64,000 nt of DNA from Marinomonas atlantica (GCF_001639725.1 NZ_LTAW01000008.1:1-64000); one strand, 5' to 3'; counted from the stretch's first letter, positions 25,373 through 35,079 are shown. The notes: generated by a model from the sequence alone, not told the origin. A program made the numbers and translations.

Positions 25373-25857
25373 TGAAGCTTCGACTCCTGAATGACGATCA
25401 TCTCTCTGGTAAAGATTTCTTCGGTACTGCCAAATAGTGTTGTGAACACTGGCGTAAAACGGTAGCTAATTCGATAAATAGCGATTGGAGAGTCTACATC
25501 GCCACTTTCTCCTATGGGGATGGCAGCATCACCGGAAATAGCAGCCAATGCCTCAAAGTCAGCAACGTAACGAATACTGGTGGTGAAGTCATCTTCATCA
25601 ACAAGGTGACGCCATAAGCTATCTTGTTCAGCTAACGCATTATCAAAGGCCGTTAAAAAACCACTGTCTCCTCGTTTTGCTTCGCTACTTGCCTGAGTGA
25701 TCATGATATCCCCTAAGGCAGACATGTAAGATACATAGCTCATTTCCACCCATACGAGGCACAGTGTCCAAAAGCCCACAAAGCCCAACGCTAGTTCTAT
25801 CGCGGCTAAACCTCGCTGCTTCTTCGCTTTAGTACCTGTATAGGAGACAATAGGCAT
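25369..25857 (-). CDS. tadE: TadE-like minor pseudopilin
   Basis: The 162-residue protein has the TadE signature RGLAAIELALGFVGFWTL: Gly-Leu cleavage site with Glu at +5, followed by the hydrophobic helix. A short periplasmic domain ends the protein. It starts 5 bases after tadD and overlaps tadF by 4 bases. In Aggregatibacter TadE and TadF are minor pseudopilins required for Flp fibre formation. Confidence 0.87.
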   Translation of the reverse strand: MPIVSYTGTKAKKQRGLAAIELALGFVGFWTLCLVWVEMSYVSYMSALGDIMITQASSEAKRGDSGFLTAFDNALAEQDSLWRHLVDEDDFTTSIRYVADFEALAAISGDAAIPIGESGDVDSPIAIYRISYRFTPVFTTLFGSTEEIFTREMIVIQESKLQ

Positions 25858-25862
25858 CGATA

Positions 25863-26948
25863 TTACTCTTCTTGCTGCGCAACAGCTCTCGTGGTCAGAG
25901 ACATTGAGCGCAGCTGTGCAATCGGGATGTTAAAACCGTCGTTGGGGCGCAGAGAATACGGAGATAGAGGGACAAAATTATGCTCTTTCTTAGCTTTTTT
26001 CTTGGACGAGAACCAACTAAAGAAGCCACTGCTTTTCTTCGGCTCTTGCGGAGCAGTGATGGTTCTGCTTTCTATTGTCGGTAAAGGCGCTAATGGTTCG
26101 GTGCTAATAATTGCGATCTGATCATCAACGTGCTCAGTCTCGATAGTATAAGAAGACTCTTTCGAGTGCGGTAAATTAAGAGGTGCTTCGAGTCTCGGGT
26201 TGATGGCAGAAGGGCCGTAGACACGAGAAACAGGTAAACTGGCTTTCAAATCATTAAAAATATCAAACAGTTGAGTATCAGTATATTTGTCTCCATATAC
26301 TCGACGTAAGGTTTCAAAACTGCCCATTTTTGAAAGAATAATGGCTAGGTTGGCTTTGAGTTTTGGGTCGGCTCGGTCTGGGTTATTCAAATAAATTGGC
26401 ATCAAACGGACAGCCGCATCTTGATATTTACCTTCCAACATATCAAGTAACGCTAGATTATTTTTGACTACTAGATCGTCATACATCATTTCACGAGCTT
26501 TATTAAACTGCTGGCGTGCTGGTGCCAGATGCCCCAGCTCTGCCTTGACAACGCCCATCATATTAACGGCTTTAGCACTGTCATCATCTTTATTAATAGC
26601 AATATTGAGAGAGTTTTCTGCTTGGCGAAGTTGTCCTAGATTGTATTGGGCGACGCCTTGTAGATAAAACGCTTCGCTGTTCCCAGCATTCGATTTAATC
26701 AGTGACGATAAGGTGAAGAGGCTGGATTCATTATCCCCTGTATCAAGGTAGACTTTGGCCAGTTTCAGTCGAGTATCAGGGCTATCTTGCTCTCTCAGAC
26801 GGTCTTTGTAGAGTTCAATTAGACGCGTATTATTGGCAGAGAGCGCTAAGAACTCTTCTTCTGAAAGTGCCATTGAACTGTTTTTTCCACTGCTTGCACA
26901 ACCAACAAGCAGCAATACACCGAATAAAATAGGTACGAGTTTAAGCAT
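25863..26948 (-). CDS. tadD: TadD, TPR lipoprotein of the Tad machine
   Basis: The 361-residue lipoprotein has the signal peptide/lipobox LLLVGC with acylated Cys17. It contains about four TPR units (~50-210; DTRLKLAKVYLDTGDNESS, SEAFYLQGVAQYNLGQLRQAE, AKAVNMMGVVKAELGHLAPA). The C-terminal ~150 residues are proline- and lysine-rich and longer than in many TadD proteins. TadD is the presumed pilotin/assembly factor for the RcpA secretin. The gene directly abuts tadC. Confidence 0.88.
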   Translation of the reverse strand: MLKLVPILFGVLLLVGCASSGKNSSMALSEEEFLALSANNTRLIELYKDRLREQDSPDTRLKLAKVYLDTGDNESSLFTLSSLIKSNAGNSEAFYLQGVAQYNLGQLRQAENSLNIAINKDDDSAKAVNMMGVVKAELGHLAPARQQFNKAREMMYDDLVVKNNLALLDMLEGKYQDAAVRLMPIYLNNPDRADPKLKANLAIILSKMGSFETLRRVYGDKYTDTQLFDIFNDLKASLPVSRVYGPSAINPRLEAPLNLPHSKESSYTIETEHVDDQIAIISTEPLAPLPTIESRTITAPQEPKKSSGFFSWFSSKKKAKKEHNFVPLSPYSLRPNDGFNIPIAQLRSMSLTTRAVAQQEE

Positions 26949-27833
26949 TTAGTTCATCATCCTCATTATTCCTGGAGCTGCAATCAACACCACGATCGGA
27001 AACATGATAAAGAGAATCAGCGGGACTGACATTTTGGCGGCCAGCTTACCAATTTTTTCTTCGACATTGAGCATTTGCACAGCTCGAATTTCAGAAGATA
27101 AGTTAGTGAGTACCTCGTAAACCGATGAGCCGTATTGAATACTTTGCTTTAACGTCATTACGAAACTGCGCATTTCGTTTGTCGGCACTCGCTCATAAAG
27201 ATCATCAAGGGCTTTTTCTAGGCCGACAACTTTGGTGCGCTCTCGGGTTTTATTGAGCAAGTATCCTAGATCAGGGTCAAAGTCTTTCATTTCCTTACTT
27301 AAGTAATTCATTGACGCTTCAATGGTCATACCGGTTTGCACACAGACGGCCAGTAAATCAATCATGTAAGGAAGTTTGTGTGTCACACGCACTTTTAATC
27401 TACGCGCTTTGGCCGCTAGGTAGGCATCTGGTAATATTAGTGCTGCCACAACCCATAATAAACAATAGATGATGGTATCACTTGTCGTCCAGTTCAATAG
27501 CCCGGAAATCCAGTAAAGCACTACGCAACCAGTGATCAGCAGCAAATACTTAAAAGGCATGTAATAGATCGCAAAACGATTGTTGTAATAGCCTGAAGAT
27601 AAAAACTTACGCTTCATTTCATCTTCACTGGCGGAGAACGCTACACGCACAGCGTGCTTGACTGGCTTTAACCACTCATGTTGAGTGCGGTGTGTCTGTT
27701 GATGCTCTTTTGCCAACCATTCTAGGCCTCGCTTCTTCTTGATACGGGAGCTAAACAGCAAAATCGCCAACTGCAAAAAAAAGGCCGTCAATAATAGGAT
27801 AAATAAAGGATCAGAAAAGAGTTTATCGAGCAC
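26949..27833 (-). CDS. tadC: TadC, Tad pilus inner-membrane platform protein
   Basis: The 294-residue protein has a type II secretion F-like domain (~125-280; YMIDLLAVCVQTGMTIEASMNYL, SFVMTLKQSIQYGSSVYEVLTNL) and four hydrophobic helices. With TadB it forms the inner-membrane platform on which the TadA ATPase acts. Its ATG overlaps the tadB stop by 11 bases. Confidence 0.92.
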   Translation of the reverse strand: MLDKLFSDPLFILLLTAFFLQLAILLFSSRIKKKRGLEWLAKEHQQTHRTQHEWLKPVKHAVRVAFSASEDEMKRKFLSSGYYNNRFAIYYMPFKYLLLITGCVVLYWISGLLNWTTSDTIIYCLLWVVAALILPDAYLAAKARRLKVRVTHKLPYMIDLLAVCVQTGMTIEASMNYLSKEMKDFDPDLGYLLNKTRERTKVVGLEKALDDLYERVPTNEMRSFVMTLKQSIQYGSSVYEVLTNLSSEIRAVQMLNVEEKIGKLAAKMSVPLILFIMFPIVVLIAAPGIMRMMN

Positions 27834-28752
27834 TTCGCATCAACCCCCATACAATCACAATGCCAACGGTTTCACTCACCAACATGTAATACAACAATAA
27901 ACGCCCTTTAGGATCAGACATTATAAAGTCAAAATTCTCTGGGCTGAAAAAGCGCATGATGATTAAAAATAGAAATGGCACAGCCGCAACAATTTTGGCA
28001 GATGTCCGCGCTTCTGCTGTTAAGGCACTTTTCTTTTTTTCGACTGAGCGAATATTGAACATTAGTTTATTTAAGCGCTGAATAATATCGCGTAACTGTC
28101 CTCCACGCTCAATGTTTGCTCTTAGGGTTATAACAAAGAAGTAGAACATTGGATACGGTAAGCGAGCACACGCTTTACGAAACACATCTTCAGGCGCTTC
28201 ACCTAGCTGGAGCCGTTTCGCCATTGTGGTAAATTCTTGGGCTACGCGCCCTTCTAATGCACTGCCAACATAGGCTATGGCCTGCGTTAAGCTTTCTCCA
28301 GAAGACACAGCACTGGTCATCATGTTCAGCGCTACAGGGAAAGTATCTTCGAAGTCCTTTTCTTGCTTGCCTTGTAAGTATTGGTACCCTACAAACAAGC
28401 CGACAATGATAAATAAGAGGTTTATAATTTGATTATCTGAGCGTAGAAAATTCTCATTAAAAAAGTAACCACAATAGTACATGAGCACTATGAATATCAT
28501 TAGCTTAATACGAGGAAACGCACCTAGCTGGTCTAACTGATTAAGCCAAGTGTTATAGATTTTACCCGTTACGCTGTAGCCGATCAGTGATCTTAGATCG
28601 ACCACTTGCTGGATTGATTTAGTGTTTTTAGGTCGCGTTACGCGAACATATTCTTGCAAGTATTCATGTTGCTTAACGTGTCGTCGTTGTCTAAAAAAGT
28701 ATAAAAAAGCAACCACACCAAAAAAGACTTGAAAGATAAAAAACCAAATCAT
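27823..28752 (-). CDS. tadB: TadB, Tad pilus inner-membrane platform protein
   Basis: The 309-residue paralogue of TadC has a GspF-like domain (~140-270; FPVALNMMTSAVSSGESLTQAIAYVG, FFVITLRANIERGGQLRDII) and hydrophobic helices at both ends. Its start overlaps the tadA stop by 4 bases (ATGA), indicating translational coupling. Confidence 0.92.
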   Translation of the reverse strand: MIWFFIFQVFFGVVAFLYFFRQRRHVKQHEYLQEYVRVTRPKNTKSIQQVVDLRSLIGYSVTGKIYNTWLNQLDQLGAFPRIKLMIFIVLMYYCGYFFNENFLRSDNQIINLLFIIVGLFVGYQYLQGKQEKDFEDTFPVALNMMTSAVSSGESLTQAIAYVGSALEGRVAQEFTTMAKRLQLGEAPEDVFRKACARLPYPMFYFFVITLRANIERGGQLRDIIQRLNKLMFNIRSVEKKKSALTAEARTSAKIVAAVPFLFLIIMRFFSPENFDFIMSDPKGRLLLYYMLVSETVGIVIVWGLMRSAR

Positions 28753-30041
28753 CCACGCTCATCCTGCTCAATGCCGCGGAAAGCCTCAATTAGACGCTCT
28801 TCTAGTCCGAAAAAGCGAGCCTTTTCAAAAAGCACAGAACGTTTCATCAGGCCAGAAGTAACAAAGTCCCCTTCTAAAACACCATGTTCGCTCTGTTGAT
28901 ACGAGGGTTCAAAACGAAAAATTTCTTCGAGTACAACATTGTTACCTTCCAATCCCATCACTTCTGTAATGCTCATTACTTTGCGCGAGCCATCATGCAA
29001 TCGATTCACTTGAATAATTAAGTCTACGGCACTCACTATGGTACGTCGAATTGCTTCGAGAGGAAGGTTGCTGGTCGCCATCATCACCATGGATTCAACT
29101 CGCGACAAAGCATCACGTGGGGTATTGGCATGCAAAGTAGACATAGAGCCATCGTGCCCTGTGTTCATCGCCTGCAGCATTTCGAAGGCTTCAGAACCAC
29201 GACACTCACCAACAATAATACGATCTGGGCGCATTCGAAGTGAATTAATAACAAGATCTCGTTGGGACACGACGCCAGTGTTTTCAATGCCTGCGGTACG
29301 AGTTTCTAAACGGACAACATGAGGCTGTAATAATCGTAATTCGGCGGCATCTTCAATGGTCACAATACGCTCTTTGTCACCAATATATTGTGACAAAGCG
29401 TTTAACATCGTGGTTTTACCAGATCCTGTACCACCTGAAATGAGTATATTGAGTCGACATCGTGCTGCCACCATTAATACCTGTGCCATTTCGACGCTCA
29501 TCGCACCAAACTCACACAGTTTTTTAAAATCGACACTTTGTTTTTTGAATTTTCGAATAGAGATTGCGGTGCCATCAATCGCAATGGGCGGAATGACGAT
29601 ATTAACGCGGCTACCATCTTCGAGGCGTGCATCACATGTCGGTGTTGATTCATCAACTCGACGCCCTACTCGAGAGGCTATACGTTTTGCGATTTCAAGC
29701 AACTGGCGTTCGTCGATAAAATCAACAGGGGCAGGCTCAACAATGCCATTGCGTTCAATGTAAACGCTGTCGGGCCCGTTGATCATAATATCGGTAATGG
29801 AGTCATCTTCCATCAAGCTTTGCAGCGGGCCAAGACCGATTAATTCATTAACTAAATTAGAGACGAATTCTGCTCTGACTGTGCGAGGAACGGACAGATT
29901 TTCTCTTTGTACTAGCAGATCCACAGCATCTGCTAGTTGTCGGGACAATTGTTCCTTATCTATACCGGCAATTGCATCAGGGTCTAACGCATCAAAAATT
30001 TGCTTACGCAACCCAACATAAATAGCTTTAGCACCGATCAT
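28749..30041 (-). CDS. tadA: TadA/CpaF, Tad pilus ATPase
   Basis: This is a 430-residue secretion ATPase of the VirB11/CpaF group. Landmarks in order are DITDIMINGPDSVYIERNG, the Walker A ISGGTGSGKTTMLNAL (~205-220), RIVTIEDAAELRL (Asp box), RMRPDRIIVGECRG (Walker B) and MNTGHDGSMSTLHANTPRDAL (His box). It drives Flp pilus extension and, in related systems, retraction. The N-terminal ~60 residues are a helical domain. It lies 15 bases after tadZ. Confidence 0.95.
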   Translation of the reverse strand: MIGAKAIYVGLRKQIFDALDPDAIAGIDKEQLSRQLADAVDLLVQRENLSVPRTVRAEFVSNLVNELIGLGPLQSLMEDDSITDIMINGPDSVYIERNGIVEPAPVDFIDERQLLEIAKRIASRVGRRVDESTPTCDARLEDGSRVNIVIPPIAIDGTAISIRKFKKQSVDFKKLCEFGAMSVEMAQVLMVAARCRLNILISGGTGSGKTTMLNALSQYIGDKERIVTIEDAAELRLLQPHVVRLETRTAGIENTGVVSQRDLVINSLRMRPDRIIVGECRGSEAFEMLQAMNTGHDGSMSTLHANTPRDALSRVESMVMMATSNLPLEAIRRTIVSAVDLIIQVNRLHDGSRKVMSITEVMGLEGNNVVLEEIFRFEPSYQQSEHGVLEGDFVTSGLMKRSVLFEKARFFGLEERLIEAFRGIEQDERG

Positions 30042-30056
30042 AGTTACCCCTTAGAT

Positions 30057-31298
30057 TTACGAACCGAATGAAAACAAAGAACGCTTTTTCGGGGCTACTT
30101 TCGACTTTTCCCCTAAAATGATCGATGTTAGTTGGCGCAATGGCTTAGCGGCCTTTAAGGAAGTTTTAGCAATACGCTTATTGTCTAATATGTATGTCGA
30201 TAACATTTCGCAGAATGGGATATCAACATCGATCGGCTGTTTGAGAAATATTTCTGCATCTTCTTTGGTGATGGTTTCAGACTTCTCAGGCATGATGTGA
30301 TTCATCACTAAAATTAAACGTAGCGATTCAGACGTATTGTGGCGTCGTATCTTATCACGCATACGAGCAGCATCACGTACAGAGGACACCGAAGCCGACA
30401 TCACCAAAACAATCACATCACATAGACTGACAAAGCGGTCGGCCTCTAGGCCGAACGCCACCGACGCTGATCTATCCTCAATGACAAAGTTCACATCAGC
30501 AGCTAAGTAGTCCACTACTGAATTGCTGTATTCGAGCAAGGTAAGATCGTCCAATGTTTCTGAAGAAAGTGATAGCACTGACAGCAAGCTGTTTTGTTGA
30601 AAAACCATCGACTGAGCAAAGGATTCATTAATGTTAGCGATTTCACCTTTCTGCACTTTGCGACGCTCATAATCGCGAATGCCCATCATAATATCCAAAT
30701 CACCCGTTGTATGATTTTGATCAACAACTAAGCAAGAGGATTTTTTATGTGCACTGAGTTGATAAGACATTTCAGCGGTAATAAACGTACTGCCAACCCC
30801 TCCCTTCGCGCCAACAATGCTGATGTATTTAGCGCGTCGGTTTTGACCTGGGCCACGGTGACTATTTTGCTTACGGTTTTCGCTTACACTGCGAACAAAG
30901 TCGATCAATTCTTGCTTGGTAATGGGCCAAAATAAGTAATAAAAGCCGATGGCTTTTAAGTTACGAATAGTAGAAATGGCATCTTCACTACCAATGACAA
31001 TCACTGATGCATGATTGGGCAGCAAATGACTGATGCGTTCTGCATCACCACTTACATCGTCACTGTTATTGAGTTCAACTATTACAACTTCAATATCGGA
31101 ATGACGAACATGCTCCGTTATATCGACGGCAGTATTTTTTACCACTGCAGGTGGTGCAATTCCATCAAAACGGTATGCTTCTAATACGAGTTCTTCGCAT
31201 TCGGCAGTTTGGTAAAACAACACTGTGCTGATTTTTTCTTGCTCTACAGCTGGGCTCGTCTTTTTCGACTTTTTCAGGGAATCCACTAAATCAAACAT
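30057..31298 (-). CDS. tadZ: TadZ/CpaE, MinD-like Tad localisation protein
   Basis: The 413-residue protein has an N-terminal receiver-like domain (~25-145; VLFYQTAECEELVLEAYRF, HASVIVIG) and a C-terminal MinD/ParA ATPase domain starting SIVGAKGGVGSTFITAEM. The second P-loop Lys is replaced (GGVGST instead of GGVGKT), as in several atypical TadZ/CpaE proteins. The family positions the Tad machine at the pole. It lies 11 bases after the lipoprotein gene. Confidence 0.9.
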   Translation of the reverse strand: MFDLVDSLKKSKKTSPAVEQEKISTVLFYQTAECEELVLEAYRFDGIAPPAVVKNTAVDITEHVRHSDIEVVIVELNNSDDVSGDAERISHLLPNHASVIVIGSEDAISTIRNLKAIGFYYLFWPITKQELIDFVRSVSENRKQNSHRGPGQNRRAKYISIVGAKGGVGSTFITAEMSYQLSAHKKSSCLVVDQNHTTGDLDIMMGIRDYERRKVQKGEIANINESFAQSMVFQQNSLLSVLSLSSETLDDLTLLEYSNSVVDYLAADVNFVIEDRSASVAFGLEADRFVSLCDVIVLVMSASVSSVRDAARMRDKIRRHNTSESLRLILVMNHIMPEKSETITKEDAEIFLKQPIDVDIPFCEMLSTYILDNKRIAKTSLKAAKPLRQLTSIILGEKSKVAPKKRSLFSFGS

Positions 31299-31309
31299 CG
31301 TACCCCCTA

Positions 31310-31843
31310 TTATTTAGACTGATTATTGGCATCATTCGTTAGCATTTTTTCTGGGTTTACCATGCTATTCCAACGAGCTGATTCTATAAAGCAGCCGTTA
31401 CCCGTTTGATAGAAGCTATCGATACTATTGTCTTTGCAGTCTGCTGTTGCTACCTGATAATCCACGACAGATAAAGTGAAATCAAAGCGTTGTAGTGGGT
31501 TATAACGGAGACTAAGGTCTTCCAACACTACATTAGTAGCCGAAACGCCCATTTTTTGTAAATAACTCTGCATGAAGTGCTTGAGTATTTCTCCCTCACT
31601 GGAGTACCAAGTCAGCATCACTTTCTGAGTCTTTATTTGTTGACCCAATTGCTGCACTACAATCATCAGCTTTTGTTTTGATTGCTCTATGTGATCACTA
31701 TCCGCATTCACTGAAACAGCGTTCGTGACAGGCATAATCTGAACGCTTGGACCCTTTTTATGAGGAAGAGGGTCCATGATGGAACAGGCAGTGAGCGTCA
31801 TTATCAGAGGCGCAATCACAAAGGCTTTAATGGTTTTCATCAT
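31310..31843 (-). CDS. Tad-locus lipoprotein (RcpB/CpaD position)
   Basis: The 177-residue lipoprotein has the lipobox MTLTAC (Cys20). The rest is a soluble periplasmic domain with no domain I recognise; one LDxLSLRYNPLQRF-like strand pattern suggests a compact alpha/beta fold. It occupies the place held by rcpB or cpaD in other Tad operons, between the secretin and tadZ. Its ATG overlaps the rcpA stop as ATGA. I infer an outer-membrane accessory of the secretin. Confidence 0.7.
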   Translation of the reverse strand: MMKTIKAFVIAPLIMTLTACSIMDPLPHKKGPSVQIMPVTNAVSVNADSDHIEQSKQKLMIVVQQLGQQIKTQKVMLTWYSSEGEILKHFMQSYLQKMGVSATNVVLEDLSLRYNPLQRFDFTLSVVDYQVATADCKDNSIDSFYQTGNGCFIESARWNSMVNPEKMLTNDANNQSK

Positions 31844-33171
31844 TTCTTAAAGCCTCCGGCCGATAAGATCTCTTCACTTAACGCACGATTGGGTGTTTTA
31901 GCATCTTGTTGGCGCTTGGGTAAAACGAAGAAACGCTGAGCATTGGTTGTACGCTGGAAAGTCGGCAACTGCACAGACCCTGTTTCAATAGGCTTAACTA
32001 AATTAACAGTGGCAATGATCAGCAATTCTGTTTTATTACGCTCTGTTTCGGTGTATCGAAATAAGGATCCTATGATTGGTATATCACCTATAAATGGGAT
32101 TTTACGCAATAGTTCACGGTCTTCACTGTTCAGTAGCCCACCAAGCACAAAACTCTGACCATCTGCTAGCTCGACTGTAGTACGTGCACGACGTGTTTTA
32201 AAGGCAGGGATATTATAAGTACTGTTGCCATACTGTGTGTCTAAAGAACTTACCTCTGGCATTAAAGATAATCGAATATTGTCATCGGTTAAGACTTTAG
32301 CCATCATTTCTAAGCGTACACCAAACTCTTTGTAGGTCACGTTAACTTGGTTGTCTACAACAGTAGTAATGGGCAATTCGCCACCAACTAAGAAACTAGC
32401 AGTCTCACCTGAAATAACGGATAAATTTGGCTCAGCAAGAATTTGACCGACTTCATCATCATTAATCGCTGAGATTGCACTGATTATATTGGCGCTACTG
32501 ATATTACGTAACGGATTCACGAACACACCGGATGGCTGGCCATTGGAATAAAAATCTAAACCGAAATTTTGCATTAAAGAATGTGATACTTCTGCCACAG
32601 ATAGCTTGACGTTAACCTGCTTCGTAGTCGCCACTTCAATGTTGTTAACTACTCCTTGAAAGTCTCGTCGACGCATAAAGTCCATCGTTAATGTCTGACC
32701 GTCCCCCAGATCCCACTCAATATCACGATTTTCAGACGTCTTTCCAAGTAATTCTCCAACCAAAATATTAATACCATCCTTCTCTTTTTCAGTTGCTACC
32801 GTTCCGGTTAGTACTACTTTGTCTCCAAGATTGTAAATATTCACTTTGGCATTAGGGTAAAGTGTGGAAACATGGCGCTGTATATTCAGCATGCTTTTGC
32901 TGACCACAATCTCTTGAGTCAGTAATGTGTCTCCTTCCTCGGAAAAGAGCATCACTGTTGCTTGTCCTACTTGGCGCCCAAAGACCACTACTTTATGCTT
33001 ATCAACCACCTGATAATCTGCAATATCCGGTGCAGAAATAAAAACAGAACCAATCTTTTGCTTTGAAGACAGCGCGCGAGCTTCCCCTTCGCCCATGTTG
33101 AGTACGTCTTGCGACCATAACGACAAGGATACCGTCATGAGCAACATACTTATCAAAAAATGCTTGATCAT
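31840..33171 (-). CDS. rcpA: RcpA/CpaC, Tad pilus secretin
   Basis: The 443-residue secretin has a signal peptide (LLMTVSLSLWSQ), an N-terminal pilus-formation domain (~25-95; SSKQKIGSVFISAPDIADYQVVD), a BON-like segment (~95-150; ANIYNLG/VVLTGTVATEKEK) and the secretin core (~230-400; LAEPNLSVISGETASFLVGGELPI, FVLGGLLNSEDRELLRKIPFIGDIPIIGSLF). It forms the outer-membrane channel for the Flp fibre and lies 15 bases after rcpC. Confidence 0.93.
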   Translation of the reverse strand: MIKHFLISMLLMTVSLSLWSQDVLNMGEGEARALSSKQKIGSVFISAPDIADYQVVDKHKVVVFGRQVGQATVMLFSEEGDTLLTQEIVVSKSMLNIQRHVSTLYPNAKVNIYNLGDKVVLTGTVATEKEKDGINILVGELLGKTSENRDIEWDLGDGQTLTMDFMRRRDFQGVVNNIEVATTKQVNVKLSVAEVSHSLMQNFGLDFYSNGQPSGVFVNPLRNISSANIISAISAINDDEVGQILAEPNLSVISGETASFLVGGELPITTVVDNQVNVTYKEFGVRLEMMAKVLTDDNIRLSLMPEVSSLDTQYGNSTYNIPAFKTRRARTTVELADGQSFVLGGLLNSEDRELLRKIPFIGDIPIIGSLFRYTETERNKTELLIIATVNLVKPIETGSVQLPTFQRTTNAQRFFVLPKRQQDAKTPNRALSEEILSAGGFKK

Positions 33172-33186
33172 TGTTGTCCTTATTCC

Positions 33187-34071
33187 TTATTGAAGCAAAG
33201 GGTTAGTAATACTCGGCGTTGACTGTTGACTACCGCTACTATTTGGTCGTAACTCAATTACCGCTCGGTACTGAGGAACAATGTCCCCTGCATCGATATT
33301 AATTTGTGCGTTACGGTTTTTGTCTGATGACAATAACACTTCGAGCTTAGCGATACTGCTTGCCATAGTTACTTTTGCTGCTTGAGCTTTGGTTAGTTGC
33401 AAAATTAACGATACCATTTGCGGGCCTGTTGAGGGTTGGACTAACGACAGCATTCCACTGCTCTTGGCAGCCGTTGATGGCACATTTTTGATGACTTGAA
33501 GTACTTTTGCACCATTAACAACTGTCTTTAATGACACACTACCTAAGTCACGTGCAGGTGCACTACCATTCAAATTCTGAGTCGTTGATAACAACGCCAA
33601 TACATCGACTAAGGATCCAGCCTTGATGACATCACCTAAAACAGCTGTTGCTGATACTGACACCGGAACAGGTAAGAAGCCATCTTCAATCGCAAAGCTG
33701 AAGTAATCTCGTTCATCTGGCGAGACTAAGTCTTCAGGAAAAACTAAGCCATCTTTTGCAATGGCTTTTTTAACGACCATGCCATCATCAAACTCTAAAA
33801 CAATGTCTTTTTTAATACCGTTTTCGAAGCCTTCTTGTTGAGTTACTTGCTTGATTCTCAAGTCGTCACGGGAAATGATAGAGCCTTTTGCTAGGTCCTG
33901 CTTTGCAGTCCAAACTGAGAAGTAGACTTCAGGAGGCACTGCTTTGACAACGGGTGCGACAGGGGTGTTATCTACAGGTGGCTGCGACAATGACGTTTTT
34001 GTCATGTAGATACCAACTAAGCCAACCGCTAAAATAATCAGTGACAAATACATCAAGAGTTTGGATCGCAT
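33187..34071 (-). CDS. rcpC: RcpC/CpaB, Tad pilus assembly protein with SAF domain
   Basis: The 294-residue protein has one N-terminal membrane helix (~5-25), then a SAF domain (~50-115; WTAKQDLAKGSIISRDDLRI) and the RcpC beta-rich domain (~130-280; PVSVSATAVLGDVIKAGSLVDVLALL). RcpC/CpaB proteins are thought to act with the secretin, possibly through cell-wall contacts. It follows tadV by 21 bases. Confidence 0.9.
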   Translation of the reverse strand: MRSKLLMYLSLIILAVGLVGIYMTKTSLSQPPVDNTPVAPVVKAVPPEVYFSVWTAKQDLAKGSIISRDDLRIKQVTQQEGFENGIKKDIVLEFDDGMVVKKAIAKDGLVFPEDLVSPDERDYFSFAIEDGFLPVPVSVSATAVLGDVIKAGSLVDVLALLSTTQNLNGSAPARDLGSVSLKTVVNGAKVLQVIKNVPSTAAKSSGMLSLVQPSTGPQMVSLILQLTKAQAAKVTMASSIAKLEVLLSSDKNRNAQINIDAGDIVPQYRAVIELRPNSSGSQQSTPSITNPLLQ

Positions 34072-34092
34072 TCCTGTGTCCTAAGAGTTAAG

Positions 34093-34536
34093 TTAGCTAA
34101 GATATGAAAATAAAATGGCAGCGCCGCCCGATAAAGAAATAGGGACTGCGTATGGAATACCTTTCTTACGTACTTTAGAAAGATCCGTACAATAGCCGTA
34201 GAGCAAATACAACGAAGCGACTATGCCGCCCAATAGGACTGTGCCATATAAGAACAAAGAAAGAAACTGAGGCGTCACACCAAGACTAATTACAAACAAT
34301 AATTTCGTGTCACCGGCACCTAGTATGCGAATGAGATGCAAAACAAAGCCGACCAGCAAGATAACTAAGCTATACGGTAATATCGACCAGTTAGGCTGAT
34401 CAATCCAAGTAAATATCAATAAAAAAGTGAGGCAAAGAAGATATCTATGCCTCACTTGTCGAGATCTCATATCATCCCATGCGATGCATGTTAAGCAAAT
34501 GAACACGCCAGCAAATGCGAGCAAAGCACTATCCAT
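34093..34536 (-). CDS. tadV: TadV/CpaA, Flp prepilin peptidase
   Basis: The 147-residue polytopic A24-family aspartic peptidase lacks the N-methyltransferase domain of PilD, as TadV proteins do. The two catalytic aspartates are visible: one in WDDMRSRQVRH (near residue 21-22) and one in ILGAGDTKLL (near residue 75). It should cleave the Flp pilin and the TadE/F/G pseudopilins. It is placed 32 bases after flp. Confidence 0.9.
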   Translation of the reverse strand: MDSALLAFAGVFICLTCIAWDDMRSRQVRHRYLLCLTFLLIFTWIDQPNWSILPYSLVILLVGFVLHLIRILGAGDTKLLFVISLGVTPQFLSLFLYGTVLLGGIVASLYLLYGYCTDLSKVRKKGIPYAVPISLSGGAAILFSYLS

Positions 34537-34568
34537 AAACTTTTATATAGATGACTGTGAGTTAGATA

Positions 34569-34778
34569 TTATTCACCGCCTGTTGCAGTATTCACTGCAG
34601 TGCCAACATTCTCAAGTGCCGTCTCAAGTGTGTCTTGAAGTGAGCCATCACCAGTTCCACTGAATACAGCAAACACAACACCAGCAATCGCTGCTGCAAT
34701 CACTGCGTATTCAATTGCAGTAACACCTTCACGGCTTGCTAAGAAAGATTGAGCTTGTGCGTATAATTTAGTCAACAT
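34569..34778 (-). CDS. flp: Flp/Fap major pilin
   Basis: The 69-residue prepilin has an 18-residue leader ending REG, then VTAIEYAVIAAAIAGVVFAV with the invariant Glu-Tyr at +5/+6 (Flp motif) and a short polar tail rich in Gly, Thr and Asn. Predicted cleavage gives a ~51-residue mature pilin. It is first in the tad operon, with GGAGA a few bases before ATG. Only one flp copy is present. Confidence 0.95.
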   Translation of the reverse strand: MLTKLYAQAQSFLASREGVTAIEYAVIAAAIAGVVFAVFSGTGDGSLQDTLETALENVGTAVNTATGGE

Positions 34779-35079
34779 TACATTGTCTCCAAAATGTGGG
34801 TAAGCATAACTTAATTCAAAGAGACGCTATTTAGGGGCCTGAAAAATTAAGTGCCTTAAACGGCTGCTTATATTAATTGCTATAAGTACTCAAATCATAT
34901 CAATCGTTACTGTTTCGTCAATCAGTAACCTGTCAAATAAACATGAAACCACTTACAAATAATTACAAAACTAAATATGCATGTAAAAAAGTGTATAAAT
35001 ATTTCCAAAATATTAAAGCCAGCATATTTTGCTGGCTTTAATGGATATCTACTCAACGAATTTACAAAATACATTGAGA
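34779..35079. promoter_or_regulatory. Promoter region of the tad operon, with upstream terminator
   Basis: This AT-rich 301-base gap contains the terminator of the preceding gene (35014-35040) and must hold the flp promoter, but I could not assign -35/-10 boxes or a sigma-54 site with confidence. No gene is visible. Confidence 0.45.
35014..35040 (-). terminator. Hairpin terminator downstream of the peptidoglycan-binding protein gene
   Basis: A perfect 10-bp stem TAAAGCCAGC/GCTGGCTTTA with a 7-base loop ends 39 bases beyond the stop codon at 35080. On the minus strand it is followed by AATATTTT, a weak T-tract. Confidence 0.75.

Noticed and set aside
34779-34900. Possible sigma-54 promoter (GGCAC...) upstream of flp
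   Set aside because: The GC element of the -12 box is missing; the match is no better than chance in an AT-rich gap.
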